Source: Roseateles_B flavus
Lineage (GTDB): Bacteria > Pseudomonadota > Gammaproteobacteria > Burkholderiales > Burkholderiaceae_C
Direction of reading: 5' to 3'
NCBI RefSeq assembly: GCF_039872765.1
Contig: NZ_JBDPZC010000005.1
Coordinates: forward strand, 1-64,000
Length of the DNA stretch: 64,000 nucleotides
Below the pieces are notes generated by a model. That model searched no databases. It was not told the DNA's origin and worked only from the letters and a program-made list of their open reading frames with translations. Position numbers and translations under genes: made by a program. Below, in pieces: positions 1 to 8,269 of the stretch; within the stretch, counting starts at the first letter, position 1; each line of letters starts with the position of its first letter.

Positions 1-469
1 CCACCGTCAGCACCAGGATCAGCACCTGCGTCACCGTGATCACCGGGCCGCCCAGGTTGAAGGGCTCGGTGGGCAGCAGCAGCGGGAAGGGCTTCGGGTT
101 CGGCTTCCACACAATCATCGCCAGCGTCTGCAGCAGCAGCGACATGCCCATCGCCGTGATCAGCGGCGCCAGGCGCGGCGCGTTGCGCAGCGGGCGGTAG
201 GCGATCTTCTCGATCGCAAAGTTCAGGAAGGTGCACACGGCCACCGCGCACATCAGCGCAATCACCATCAGCGCCCAGCCCGGCAGGCCGGCGTCAGCCA
301 GCAGCGTGACGACCGTCCAGCTGGTGAGTGCACCGGCCATCAGGATCTCGCCATGGGCGAAATTGATGAGGTTGATGATGCCGTAGACCATCGTGTAGCC
401 CAGTGCCACGAGCGCATACATGCTCCCGAGCACCAGGCCATTGATGATCTGTTGCAGAAAAGTCTCCAT
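1..469 (-). CDS. livH: branched-chain amino acid ABC transporter permease LivH (3' end outside window)
   Basis: Inner-membrane permease of the Leu/Ile/Val (LIV-I/HAAT) ABC importer. The visible 156 codons start METFLQQIINGLVLGSMYAL and continue through the family signature GYTMVYGIINLINFAHGEI, so the family call is firm. Several hydrophobic helices follow and the reading frame runs off the left edge. The ATG at 469 is preceded on the minus strand by AGGAAG about 7 bases upstream, a good ribosome site. The usual partners livM, livG, livF and a binding protein would lie to the left, outside the window. It is divergent from the DctB-like kinase; the shared spacer holds two inverted repeats annotated separately. 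Confidence 0.95.
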   Translation of the reverse strand, partial: METFLQQIINGLVLGSMYALVALGYTMVYGIINLINFAHGEILMAGALTSWTVVTLLADAGLPGWALMVIALMCAVAVCTFLNFAIEKIAYRPLRNAPRLAPLITAMGMSLLLQTLAMIVWKPNPKPFPLLLPTEPFNLGGPVITVTQVLILVLTV

Positions 470-516
470 AACAGGTCTTCCTTTGCTTTTTTGCCGGGCG
501 AAACGGCCGCCCCACT

Positions 517-532
517 GGGCACAGTTACTGCA
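517..532 (+). promoter_or_regulatory. possible sigma-54 promoter (weak)
   Basis: GGGCACAGTTACTGCA keeps the -24 GG and -12 GC dinucleotides at the correct spacing of the sigma-54 consensus TGGCACG-N4-TTGCW, with three mismatches elsewhere. It points toward the dctB-like gene but would leave a leader of about 250 nt. This is a sequence match only and a chance hit is quite possible. Confidence 0.2.
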
Positions 533-559
533 CGAGCCGTGCCATGTCGCAGAAATTCC

Positions 560-604
560 GGGTAAACACCAGGATCGCCAGATCGGGATTCTTGGTGTTT
601 ACCC
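560..604. repeat. perfect 12-bp inverted repeat, livH upstream region
   Basis: GGGTAAACACCA at 560-571 is matched exactly by its reverse complement TGGTGTTTACCC at 593-604, with a 21-base spacer (33 bp between arm centres, about three helical turns). It lies about 90 bp upstream of livH. It could be a paired operator bound by a dimer on one DNA face or a stem in the livH leader. No U-run follows on either strand, so a simple terminator is unlikely. Confidence 0.75.
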
Positions 605-696
605 TTTGTTTCGAAGACCAGTCGCAGTCCGGCGCTGCTTTGTCGGGGGTCAAGTCTTGCCTGTGTAGAAAGGTGTCGTTCGTCACACCGTCGTAA

Positions 697-716
697 CTGG
701 GCGGAATTCCGCCCAG
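697..716. repeat. perfect 20-bp palindrome upstream of the DctB-like kinase
   Basis: CTGGGCGGAA followed directly by its reverse complement TTCCGCCCAG. It lies 75 bp before the preferred kinase start. An operator for a dimeric regulator is the simplest reading; as RNA it would form a short GC hairpin without a U-run. Confidence 0.7.
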
Positions 717-790
717 CCTGCCAAGCCCCTGTGCGGAAATCCACACGCGGGGCGCCAGACGGGCCGACCCCAGCCCGCAGCAGGGGCGGC

Positions 791-2758
791 ATGACGCGGG
801 GCGCAGGCGCGACACCCCGCCAGCGATTGGGCACACTACGCCACCTGATGAGCGCGCCCCCTGCCCTGCTGCAAGCCCTGCCCCCGCCCGATACCCGCCC
901 CTGGTGGCGGCGTTGGGCCGCACGCCTGCGCAAGCCCAATGCCCATGTCTGGCTGACCCTGGGCCTGGTGGCCCTGGGCATGCTGCTGGGCCAGCGCCTG
1001 AGCGAGAACGCCGGCATGGCGCAGCTGGCCGCCGTGGCCAGCGAGCGGCTGGAGCTCTACACCGCTGCGCTGGAGGCCGAGCTGGCGCGCCACGACTACC
1101 TGCCCAACCTGATCGCCATCGACGAGGAGGTGCAGGCCCTGATCGCCCAGCCCCAGGACACCACCCTGCGCCGCCGTGCCGACCTGAAGCTGGCACGCAT
1201 CACCGTGCGCGCGGGCGCCAGCGCCTCCTACCTGGTGGACGCCCAGGGCAATGTGCTGGCCAGCAGCCAGGCCAGCAATACCGGCAACAACCCCTTGAGC
1301 GCCGGCGAGCAGGCCCGCCTGCGCGACGCCCTGCAGGCCCAGGCCCAGCACTTCTTCGCCGTCAACGAGGGCAATGGCAGCACCGAGTACTTCATGCTGC
1401 ACCTGGTGCGGCGCCAGCGGCAACTTCAGGCCGCCGTGGTGGTGCGTCTCAACCTCGCACCGCTGGAGGCCACCTGGGTGGACCTGGGCCTGCGCTCGCA
1501 CGGCGAGAAGCTGCTGGTGGTGGACGACAACGACGTGCTGATCATGTCCTCCGTGCCCGAGTGGAAGTACCGCATCCTCGGCCATGTGACGCCCGAGGTG
1601 CGCGCCGCACTGCTGGCCTCGGGCCGTTACCCCGGCGCCGATCTGCAGGGCATGGGGGTGGACACCGAAGGCATGGAGAAGCAGGACGCCCTGCTGGTCG
1701 CCGTGCCCGCCGCCAAGGGTCTGCGCGAGGGCGGCCTGCTGCTGGCCCAGCAGCGCGCAGCGGCGCCGCTGGGGGTGCGCCTGGTCACCCTGTCCGACCC
1801 GGCCGAGGTCTGGCGCCAGGCACATTACGCCACCTGGGGCGGTGGCGCTTTCGGCGCCAGTGTGGGCCTGATGAGCCTCTACCTGGCCTCGCGCCGCCGC
1901 GCCCTGCGCCAGGTCTTCCAGGCCCAGACTGCCCTCCAGAAGGCCCACGGCGAGCTGGAACGCCTGGTGGACCACCGCACCCGCGAGCTGCGTGCCACCA
2001 ACGAGGAGCTCAAGCGCCAGATCGCCCAGACCCTGCAGGCCGAGACCGAGCTGGTGCAGGCGGGCAAGCTGGCCGTGCTGGGGCAGATGTCCGCCGGCAT
2101 CTCGCATGAGCTCAACCAGCCGCTGACGGCCCTGCGCGCCTTGTCAGCCAACACCCTGCGCTTCCTGGAGGCCGGCCGCACCCAGACCGTGGCCGAGAAT
2201 CTCAAGGCCATCGACAGCGTGGTGGAGCGCATGGCAGCCATCACCCGCCAGCTCAAGAGCTTCGCCCGCAAGGCCGAGAACGCCGCCGAGCCGGCCGTGC
2301 TGCAGACCGCCATCGCCAACGTGCTGCTGCTGCTGGAGCACCGGCTGCGCGCGGCCCAGGTCGAGGTCAGGCAAGACCTGACCCTGCCGGAGAACCTGCG
2401 GGTCAAGGCGGACGCCAACCGCCTGGAGCAGGTGCTGGTGAACCTGGTGGGCAATGCCATCGATGCGATGGACGAGGTCTCGCCCCGGCGGCTGCTGATC
2501 AGCGCGCGGCTCGACGGCGAGCGCGTGCGCGTGCAGGTGCGCGACAACGGCAAAGGGCTGGACCCTGCCCTGGTGCCGCGCCTGTTCGAGCCCTTCTTCA
2601 CCACCAAGCCCGCGGGCCAGGGCCTGGGGCTGGGGCTGGTGATCTCGTCGAAGATCGTCCATGAATTCGGCGGTACGCTCAGGGCTGTACCGCCCGAGGA
2701 CATGCCGCACGCGGAGGCCGGCGGCATGTGTTTCGAGTTTGATCTGGCCTGGGAATGA
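791..2758 (+). CDS. DctB-type sensor histidine kinase
   Basis: Membrane sensor kinase of the C4-dicarboxylate DctB class. A first transmembrane helix (about residues 37-55) is followed by a periplasmic double-PAS/Cache sensor region, a second helix near 360-380, a coiled coil, then the H-box SAGISHELNQPL with phospho-accepting His439 and the ATP-binding boxes DNGKGLDP, FEPFFTTKPAGQGLGLGL. The frame is open from an ATG at 731; 791 is preferred because CAGGGG precedes it, while the ATG at 848 lacks a ribosome site. The stop is one base before the ATG of the response regulator, so the pair is translationally linked. The ligand is probably a carboxylate, but this is inferred from family resemblance only. 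No dctP, Q or M genes are adjacent. Confidence 0.88.
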   Translation: MTRGAGATPRQRLGTLRHLMSAPPALLQALPPPDTRPWWRRWAARLRKPNAHVWLTLGLVALGMLLGQRLSENAGMAQLAAVASERLELYTAALEAELARHDYLPNLIAIDEEVQALIAQPQDTTLRRRADLKLARITVRAGASASYLVDAQGNVLASSQASNTGNNPLSAGEQARLRDALQAQAQHFFAVNEGNGSTEYFMLHLVRRQRQLQAAVVVRLNLAPLEATWVDLGLRSHGEKLLVVDDNDVLIMSSVPEWKYRILGHVTPEVRAALLASGRYPGADLQGMGVDTEGMEKQDALLVAVPAAKGLREGGLLLAQQRAAAPLGVRLVTLSDPAEVWRQAHYATWGGGAFGASVGLMSLYLASRRRALRQVFQAQTALQKAHGELERLVDHRTRELRATNEELKRQIAQTLQAETELVQAGKLAVLGQMSAGISHELNQPLTALRALSANTLRFLEAGRTQTVAENLKAIDSVVERMAAITRQLKSFARKAENAAEPAVLQTAIANVLLLLEHRLRAAQVEVRQDLTLPENLRVKADANRLEQVLVNLVGNAIDAMDEVSPRRLLISARLDGERVRVQVRDNGKGLDPALVPRLFEPFFTTKPAGQGLGLGLVISSKIVHEFGGTLRAVPPEDMPHAEAGGMCFEFDLAWE

Positions 2759-2759
2759 C

Positions 2760-4106
2760 ATGTTTGAGGGATACAAGGTTCTCTTCGTCGAGGACGACCC
2801 GCCGGTCCGGCTGAGTCTGTCGCAATCGCTGGAACTGGCCGGGCTGGAGGTCCAGGCCTGCGGCACCGCCGAGGAGGCGCTGCCCGAGATCGTGCCCGGC
2901 GCTCAGATCGTGGTGATGAGTGACGTCCGCCTGCCCGGCATGGACGGCATGCGCCTGCTGGAGCACGTGATGAACGTGGACCCCAGCATTCCCGTGGTGC
3001 TGATCACCGCGCACGGGGACGTCGCCATGGCGGTGCAGGCCATGCGCATCGGCGCCTACGACTTCATCGAGAAACCCTTCGCGCCCGAGCGTTTCGTCGA
3101 GACCGCCCTGCGCGCGCTCGACAAGCGCATGCTGCGCAACGCTGTCGACGAACTGCGCTCGCAGCTGCAACGCGCCAATGGCATCGAGGCCGTGCTGCTG
3201 GGGCAGTCCGGCGCCATGCAGCAGGTGCGCAAGCAGATCCTCAACCTGGCCGACACCTCGGCCGACGTGATGATCCTGGGCGAGACGGGCACCGGCAAGG
3301 AGCTGGTGGCCCGCTGCCTGCATGACCAGAGCAAGCGCCGCGACCGGCATTTCGTGGCCATCAACTGCGGCGGCCTGCCCGAGAACCTCTTCGAGAGCGA
3401 GCTTTTTGGCCATGAGCCCGGCGCCTTCACCTCGGCCGCCAAGCGCCGCGTGGGCAAGCTGGAATTCGCCAATGGCGGCACCCTGCTGCTGGACGAGATC
3501 GAGACCATGCCCGTGCCTCTGCAGATCAAGCTGCTGCGAGTGCTGCAGGAACGCCGCCTGGAACGCCTGGGCTCCAACGAGGAGGTGCCCATCAACGTCC
3601 GCGTGATCGCCGCCACCAAGGCCGACCTCAAGGCCATGAGCGAGGCCCAGCAGTTCCGGGGCGACCTCTACTACCGCCTCAACGTGGCCACCCTCACGCT
3701 GCCGCCCCTGCGCGAGCGCCGCGAGGACATCCCCCTGCTCTTCCAGCACTTCATCGCCCAGGCCGCGGCCCGCTACGAGCGCCCCGCGCCGGAGCTGGAC
3801 CCGCAGCGCCTGCGCGAGCTGATGTCCCACGACTGGCCCGGCAATGTGCGCGAGATCCGCAACGCCGCCGACCGTTTCGTGCTGGGCCTGACCGGCGGCA
3901 ACGAGGCCCAGCTGATCGAGCCCACCCCGCTGACGCTGGCCAAGCAGATGGACCTGATCGAGAAGACCCTGATCGAGCAGGCTCTGCGCCGCTGCCACGG
4001 CAAGATCCCCGCGGTGATGGAGCTGCTGGGGACGCCCAAGAAGACGCTCTATGACAAGCTGCATCGGCATGGGATCGAGCTGGAGCGGTTCCGCAGCGCC
4101 AGTTGA
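2760..4106 (+). CDS. DctD-type sigma-54-dependent response regulator
   Basis: NtrC/DctD family activator, 448 aa. The receiver domain holds the phospho-acceptor Asp55 in SDVRLPGMDG; an AAA+ ATPase follows with Walker A GETGTGKE at 174-181, the sigma-54 contact loop at 221-226, Walker B TLLLDEIE, and a Fis-type helix-turn-helix at the C terminus (KIPAVMELLGTPKKTLYDKL). The contact loop reads GAFTSA instead of the usual GAFTGA. The longer frame begins at 2661, inside the kinase gene; the ATG at 2760 fits the receiver domain start (MFEGYKVLFVEDD). It presumably activates a sigma-54 promoter for a dicarboxylate or related uptake system elsewhere, in response to the preceding kinase. Confidence 0.92.
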   Translation: MFEGYKVLFVEDDPPVRLSLSQSLELAGLEVQACGTAEEALPEIVPGAQIVVMSDVRLPGMDGMRLLEHVMNVDPSIPVVLITAHGDVAMAVQAMRIGAYDFIEKPFAPERFVETALRALDKRMLRNAVDELRSQLQRANGIEAVLLGQSGAMQQVRKQILNLADTSADVMILGETGTGKELVARCLHDQSKRRDRHFVAINCGGLPENLFESELFGHEPGAFTSAAKRRVGKLEFANGGTLLLDEIETMPVPLQIKLLRVLQERRLERLGSNEEVPINVRVIAATKADLKAMSEAQQFRGDLYYRLNVATLTLPPLRERREDIPLLFQHFIAQAAARYERPAPELDPQRLRELMSHDWPGNVREIRNAADRFVLGLTGGNEAQLIEPTPLTLAKQMDLIEKTLIEQALRRCHGKIPAVMELLGTPKKTLYDKLHRHGIELERFRSAS

Positions 4107-4150
4107 ACGCGAGCCCCCGCAACGCCTGTGATGGCCACGCAGGCCACTCC

Positions 4151-4176
4151 CCGGGCCTTCCCGGGCCTTCCCGGGC
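4151..4176. repeat. short tandem repeat CCGGGCCTTC x2.6
   Basis: CCGGGCCTTC occurs twice head to tail followed by CCGGGC, just downstream of the response regulator. CCCGGG-CCTT-CCCGGG can pair as a small hairpin and could help end transcription, but there is no U-run. The rest of 4107-4354 shows no convincing gene. Confidence 0.6.
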
Positions 4177-4354
4177 GCAGAGCCGCAGCCTTTCAGGGCA
4201 TCGGGACCAGGGCTGCGGGTGGCACACCCGCCACAGGGCGAGGCCCACCAGAACCGTCCCCCAGCAGTGCCGGCCAGCGAGCCCACAGCCGGATGGGGCG
4301 AATGATCAGGAGAGCGCCCGCACAGGCAATGGCGGACCAGCCACAGGCAGCGAG

Positions 4355-4567
4355 CTAGGCTGCCACGCCTGACAACAGCTGCCAGTCCCTTTGGTCCAGC
4401 GGGAGGGTGCGAGGCGTCCGGCCCGGGCAGACGTGCATCAGCTCACCGCTGGAAAAGATGCTGATGGCCAGAGGCAAGGACAGCGCGATCACGACCAGCC
4501 CCACCAAGGCCCAAAGCCAATCGGGAACCGGCCGGCCTTTGTTTCGTGATGCGGGGTGCGGGCGCAC
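4355..4567 (-). CDS. small predicted membrane protein
   Basis: 70-residue frame with one clear transmembrane segment (WLWALVGLVVIALSLPLAISIF, residues 17-38) after a basic N terminus, and a polar C-terminal tail. It starts with GTG at 4567, nine bases after the stop of the upstream binding-protein gene on the same strand, so co-transcription is likely. I do not recognise a family. The hydrophobic segment and gene spacing argue for a real gene; the lack of a strong ribosome site argues caution. Confidence 0.45.
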   Translation of the reverse strand: MRPHPASRNKGRPVPDWLWALVGLVVIALSLPLAISIFSSGELMHVCPGRTPRTLPLDQRDWQLLSGVAA

Positions 4568-4575
4568 GGCTTCGC

Positions 4576-5574
4576 TCAGCGGTAGGCCCCCGGATCCGAC
4601 GAATCCGTCGGCTTCGCGATCACCCGCTTGAACGCCTCACCCATCGGCAGCTGCAGGTTCAGGTTGCGCGGGGGAATGGGGCTCTGGAACCAGCGCTGGT
4701 AGATCGCGTGGATCTCGCCGCTGCGGTAGAGGCTCATGATGACGCCGTCGACGAGGCGCTTGAAGGCCGGATCGTTGGCCGGCAGGCCGATGGCATAGGG
4801 CTCCACCGACAGCGCCTGCTCGGCGATGAAGTACTCCTGGGGATCGCGCACCTGGGCGATCAGGCTGCGCAGCAGCACGTCGTCCATGGCATAGGCCACG
4901 GCGCGGCCGGTCTGCAGCAGGCGGAAAGACTCCTGATCGTCCTGGCCCACGAGGATGCGGAAGCCCAGGCCCTTCTGCACATTGAGCTGGTGCATGTACT
5001 GAAGGCTGGTCGTGCCAATGGTCGAGGCCACGGTCAGGCCGCGCAGGTCCTCGACGGTGCGCATCAGCTGGCTGCGGCGAGACAACAGGCGGCTTTCCGC
5101 CACATAGGTGGTCGTCGAGAAAGACTGGCTGCGTGCGCGCTCGGCCGTGTGGGTGGTGATGCCGCACTCCAGGTCCAGCGTGCCATTGGCGACCAGGGGC
5201 ATGCGGGTGGCCGAGTTGACGGCGATCTGCTTGACCTCCAGGTCCGGCAACTGCAGCTGTTCGCGGATGGCGTCAATCACCCGCTCGCACAGCTCGACCG
5301 AGTAGCCCACCGGCTTCAGGCGCCCGTCCAGGTAGGAGAACGGCAGGGAGGCGGGCCGGTAGCCCATCACGATCACGCCGGTGTCACGGATGCGGGTGAG
5401 CGTGCGCGAGGCCTCGATGCGCACCGGCGTCGCGGTCTGCGGCGGGGGCGCTGCGGCGTTGCCGCCGCCCTGCGGCAGGGCCCAGGCGGGCAGCCCCAGG
5501 GCCAGCAGGCCGGCCGCGCCGAGCAATCGGCGCTGGCGGTTCAGGACAGTGTGGGGGCCAGGGAGACGGGACAT
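4576..5574 (-). CDS. periplasmic amino-acid-type substrate-binding protein (SBP family 3)
   Basis: 332-residue solute-binding protein of the bac_3 family, resembling glutamate/aspartate-binding GltI-like proteins. A Sec signal peptide (LLGAAGLLALGLPAWA, ending near residue 33) precedes the mature domain, which opens with a typical TRIRDTGVIVMGYR first strand and has the PFSYLDGRLKPVGYSVELCERV hinge region. The open frame extends to 5700, but the ATG at 5574 (MSRLPGPHTVLNRQRR) gives a normal signal peptide. No permease or ATPase gene is adjacent, so the substrate and the transporter it serves cannot be named. Confidence 0.85.
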   Translation of the reverse strand: MSRLPGPHTVLNRQRRLLGAAGLLALGLPAWALPQGGGNAAAPPPQTATPVRIEASRTLTRIRDTGVIVMGYRPASLPFSYLDGRLKPVGYSVELCERVIDAIREQLQLPDLEVKQIAVNSATRMPLVANGTLDLECGITTHTAERARSQSFSTTTYVAESRLLSRRSQLMRTVEDLRGLTVASTIGTTSLQYMHQLNVQKGLGFRILVGQDDQESFRLLQTGRAVAYAMDDVLLRSLIAQVRDPQEYFIAEQALSVEPYAIGLPANDPAFKRLVDGVIMSLYRSGEIHAIYQRWFQSPIPPRNLNLQLPMGEAFKRVIAKPTDSSDPGAYR

Positions 5575-5705
5575 GCGGCACAGCAGAGAAACAGCCCTCC
5601 CGGGCAGCGCAACGCTGGCCATGACGGGGACCGGCCGCATTGTGCGCGATGCCGCCCTCGCCGCAAGCGTGCAAGCCCCAGTATCTGCGGGGCTTGCCAA
5701 GCGGC

Positions 5706-5984
5706 TCAGTGGCTGGACTCGACCGACACGGACTGCATGCCCGCGTCGATGCCTTCGTCATCCAGGAAGTCCTCAGGCGCGACACGGCTGCTGTCGACCA
5801 GGCGGTCGAAGGCGGCCTGATCGGCACTGACAGCCTTGGGGATCAGGGGCTTGTCCAGCGGCCGGTAGATGCGGCTGCGCAGGCGGTTCAGGCGGTCGGA
5901 GTGGGCCGCCTCGCGGGCGTACTGCTCGGGGTCCAGCAGCATGGCGAAGGGATTGGCACTGAAAGGGGTCGGGCGGGTGGACAT
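5706..5984 (-). CDS. hypothetical protein, 92 aa
   Basis: Soluble, charged, Asp/Glu-rich small protein without signal peptide or membrane segment; I recognise no domain. It is supported by an excellent ribosome site (CAGGAGAC about 5 bases before the ATG) and by protein-like composition (MSTRPTPFSANPFAMLLDPE...). It ends 131 bp before the start of the binding-protein gene on the same strand. Confidence 0.7.
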   Translation of the reverse strand: MSTRPTPFSANPFAMLLDPEQYAREAAHSDRLNRLRSRIYRPLDKPLIPKAVSADQAAFDRLVDSSRVAPEDFLDDEGIDAGMQSVSVESSH

Positions 5985-6140
5985 CAGGGTCTCCTGCAGG
6001 CGTGGCGCCTTGTGATGGGTCCACTGTAGGCAAAGCCGCCGCCTCGGCCCAGTCGGGCACCGGACAAAGCGCGTGTCGGAAAAAACCTGACGTGGCTGTC
6101 AGGTGCGGGACCGGCCGTCCCGGCGCTCCCCTCGCCCGGC

Positions 6141-6851
6141 TCAGTAGGGATTCGGCGGCTGCAGGGCCACCTGAAGGCGCCGCACCAGCTCCGGCCGGCC
6201 GGACTGCCGCGCGAAGTCCAGTGCGCTCAGGCCCTTGTCATTGACCAGGCGGGCATCGGCGCCGGCCTGCAGCAGGATGTCCACGCTGTCGGGCGAGCCG
6301 TAGCCGGCGGCCATCATCAGCGGCGTGCTGCCATTGGGCGAGCGGGCATCGAGCTCCGCACCCTGCGTGACCAGCCAGGCGCTGACGCCGTTGTCCGGCC
6401 CGCTGCAGGCGTAATGCAGGGCCGTGAAGCCAGCCTCGTTGATCAGCGCCCCGCGCTGCACCAGGGCCTGCACCCAGGGCAGGCGGCCGCGAAGGGCGGC
6501 CAGCATCACGGGCGTCTCACCGGCCTGGTTCAGGGCATTGACGTCCGTCTGGGGATGGTCGAGGAGCAGCTTCACCACCCGCTCGGACTCCTCCATGATG
6601 GCCTTGTGCAGGGGCGTGTTGCCCTGCGCATCGGCCTGGTTGGGGTCCACGCCGGCCAGCAGCAGCTTCATCACGAAGCTGGGCTGGTCCCGGGCGGCCG
6701 CCAGCATCAGGTCCCGGAACTCCTCGTCCGTCGCGGCACGGAAGACGGACACGCGTGCCGGTAGCGCCGGCGGCTCGGCGGCCGCCGCCAACGTCCCCAT
6801 CAGGCCTGAAGCCAGGGTGACCGTCAGCAGCCAGCGCCCTGCCTTGCTCAT
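6141..6851 (-). CDS. ankyrin-repeat protein with signal peptide
   Basis: 236 residues. An N-terminal secretion signal (LLTVTLASGLMGTLAAAAEP) is followed by about five ankyrin repeats with recognisable cores such as GNTPLHKAI, GETPVMLAAL, GFTALHYACS and GSTPLMMAAGYG, then ADARLVNDKGLSALDFAR. Ankyrin repeats bind protein partners, so this is probably a periplasmic interaction protein. Its ATG overlaps the tatD stop by four bases (ATGA), making translational coupling with tatD likely. Confidence 0.88.
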   Translation of the reverse strand: MSKAGRWLLTVTLASGLMGTLAAAAEPPALPARVSVFRAATDEEFRDLMLAAARDQPSFVMKLLLAGVDPNQADAQGNTPLHKAIMEESERVVKLLLDHPQTDVNALNQAGETPVMLAALRGRLPWVQALVQRGALINEAGFTALHYACSGPDNGVSAWLVTQGAELDARSPNGSTPLMMAAGYGSPDSVDILLQAGADARLVNDKGLSALDFARQSGRPELVRRLQVALQPPNPY

Positions 6852-7627
6852 GCCGGCATGCGGAAGAGGCGGCGCGTGTTGGCCGTCGTGGCCTCGGCCA
6901 CGGCCTCCACGCTGAGACCCTTGATGGCAGCCAGCTGCGCGGCCACATGGGGCACGTAAGCGGGGCTGTTGGTCTTGCCGCGGTAGGGCACGGGCGCCAG
7001 GTAGGGGCTGTCGGTCTCGATCAGCAGGTGGTCCAACGGCAGGGCCGCGGCCACCTCGCGCAGATCGCCCGCGTTCTTGAAGGTGAGGATGCCGGAGAAG
7101 GAGATGTAGTAGCCCCTGTCCACCGCGGCCTTGGCCACGTCCAGGCTTTCGGTGAAGCAATGGAAGACGCCGCCCGCCTGCTCGCCGCCTTCTTCGTTGA
7201 GGAGGCGCAGGGTGTCAGCAGCGCTGGAGCGGGTGTGGATCACCATCGGCTTGCCGGCCCGGCGTGCTGCGCGGATGTGGGTGCGGAAGCGCTCGCGCTG
7301 CCACTCCATGTCGTCCAGGCTGCGACCGTTGAGGCGGTAATAGTCCAGGCCGGTCTCGCCGATGGCCAGCACCTTCTCGTGCTGGCTGGCAGCCACGAGC
7401 TCATCCTCGCTGGGCTCATGGATGTCTTCGTTGTCGGGGTGCACGCCCACGCTCGCAAAGAGCTGAGCATGGGCCTGCGCCAGCGCAAGCACGCTGGGGA
7501 ACTCCTCCATGGTCGTGCAGATGGTCAGGGCCTGGCGGACCTGCGCCGCCTGCATGGCCGCGAGGATGTCTGGCAGCTGGGCGCTGAGCTCCGGAAAGCT
7601 CAGATGACAGTGGGAATCGATGAACAT
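6848..7627 (-). CDS. TatD-family metal-dependent hydrolase/DNase
   Basis: 259-residue TIM-barrel metallohydrolase of the TatD family (3'-5' exonuclease/DNase activity in studied members). Metal ligands are visible: the start MFIDSHCHLS (His6, His8), IGETGLDYY (Glu), VIHTR, GVFHCFTE and IETDSPYLAP (Asp). The frame opens at 7696, but the first residues of the family begin at the ATG at 7627. Position after holB and pilZ is the usual betaproteobacterial order. Confidence 0.93.
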   Translation of the reverse strand: MFIDSHCHLSFPELSAQLPDILAAMQAAQVRQALTICTTMEEFPSVLALAQAHAQLFASVGVHPDNEDIHEPSEDELVAASQHEKVLAIGETGLDYYRLNGRSLDDMEWQRERFRTHIRAARRAGKPMVIHTRSSAADTLRLLNEEGGEQAGGVFHCFTESLDVAKAAVDRGYYISFSGILTFKNAGDLREVAAALPLDHLLIETDSPYLAPVPYRGKTNSPAYVPHVAAQLAAIKGLSVEAVAEATTANTRRLFRMPA

Positions 7628-7741
7628 GGCATTGCGATGGATGGCGCCTGGCACCGCGCCGGGCCTGGCATGCCCCGAGGAGCCCGCAGGATGCACATCC
7701 TGCCGCAGCCCGCGGCGGCGGCGGCTCCTGGCGAGGCCGGC

Positions 7742-8143
7742 TCAGAGCGTCTGCGTTGGCTTCGTGGAGGAGATGGCCGTGCCCAGGATCTCCTCGATCT
7801 TCAGGCGGATCAGGCGGGTCTTTTCGTCGCCAGGGAACTTGACGCCCACACCCTGGGTGCGGCCGCCCGAGGCGTTGGCCGGCGTGATCCAGGCCACCTT
7901 GCCGGCAATGGGGTAGCGCTGCGGATCGTCTGGCAGGGTGAGGATCAGATAGATGTCTTCGCCCAGCTTGTATTCGCGCGGCGTGGGCACGAAAAGCCCG
8001 CCGTCGGCGAAGGCCGGGATGTAGGCCGCATACAGAGCGCCCTTCTCCTTGAAGACCAGCTGCATCATGCTGGGGCGGGCGCCCCCACCGGGCTGCGCGG
8101 CAGCCAGGGCTGCGGCCTGGGACTTGGCGGGGATGTCACTCAT
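7742..8143 (-). CDS. pilZ: PilZ domain protein (type IV pilus assembly type)
   Basis: 133 residues, matching the short PilZ proteins encoded beside holB. The core reads GGLFVPTPREYKLGEDIYLILTLPDDPQRYPIAGKVAWITP followed by GVGVKF. It lacks the RxxxR c-di-GMP motif before the beta barrel, as in true PilZ, which acts in type IV pilus biogenesis with PilB/FimX-like partners rather than by binding the nucleotide. The ATG at 8143 (MSDIPAKSQAAAL) is preferred to an upstream extension. Pilus genes elsewhere in the window fit its role. Confidence 0.9.
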   Translation of the reverse strand: MSDIPAKSQAAALAAAQPGGGARPSMMQLVFKEKGALYAAYIPAFADGGLFVPTPREYKLGEDIYLILTLPDDPQRYPIAGKVAWITPANASGGRTQGVGVKFPGDEKTRLIRLKIEEILGTAISSTKPTQTL

Positions 8144-8269
8144 GCGGACAAGTGTAACGAATGCCTCAGGCGCGGTGACGGACCGCGGTCGATGGATCTG
8201 TGAGCAATTGAAGGGACATCTCGGCAAACCGGCTGCCGGGCCCTGGCCTCAGCGGTGCGCAGGGCGCCC

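Noticed and set aside
2679..4286. 535-residue open frame on the minus strand opposite the DctD-like gene
   Set aside because: It mirrors a well-supported sigma-54 regulator gene; its composition is His/Gln/Gly-rich with no known motif, as expected from the complement of GC-rich codons.
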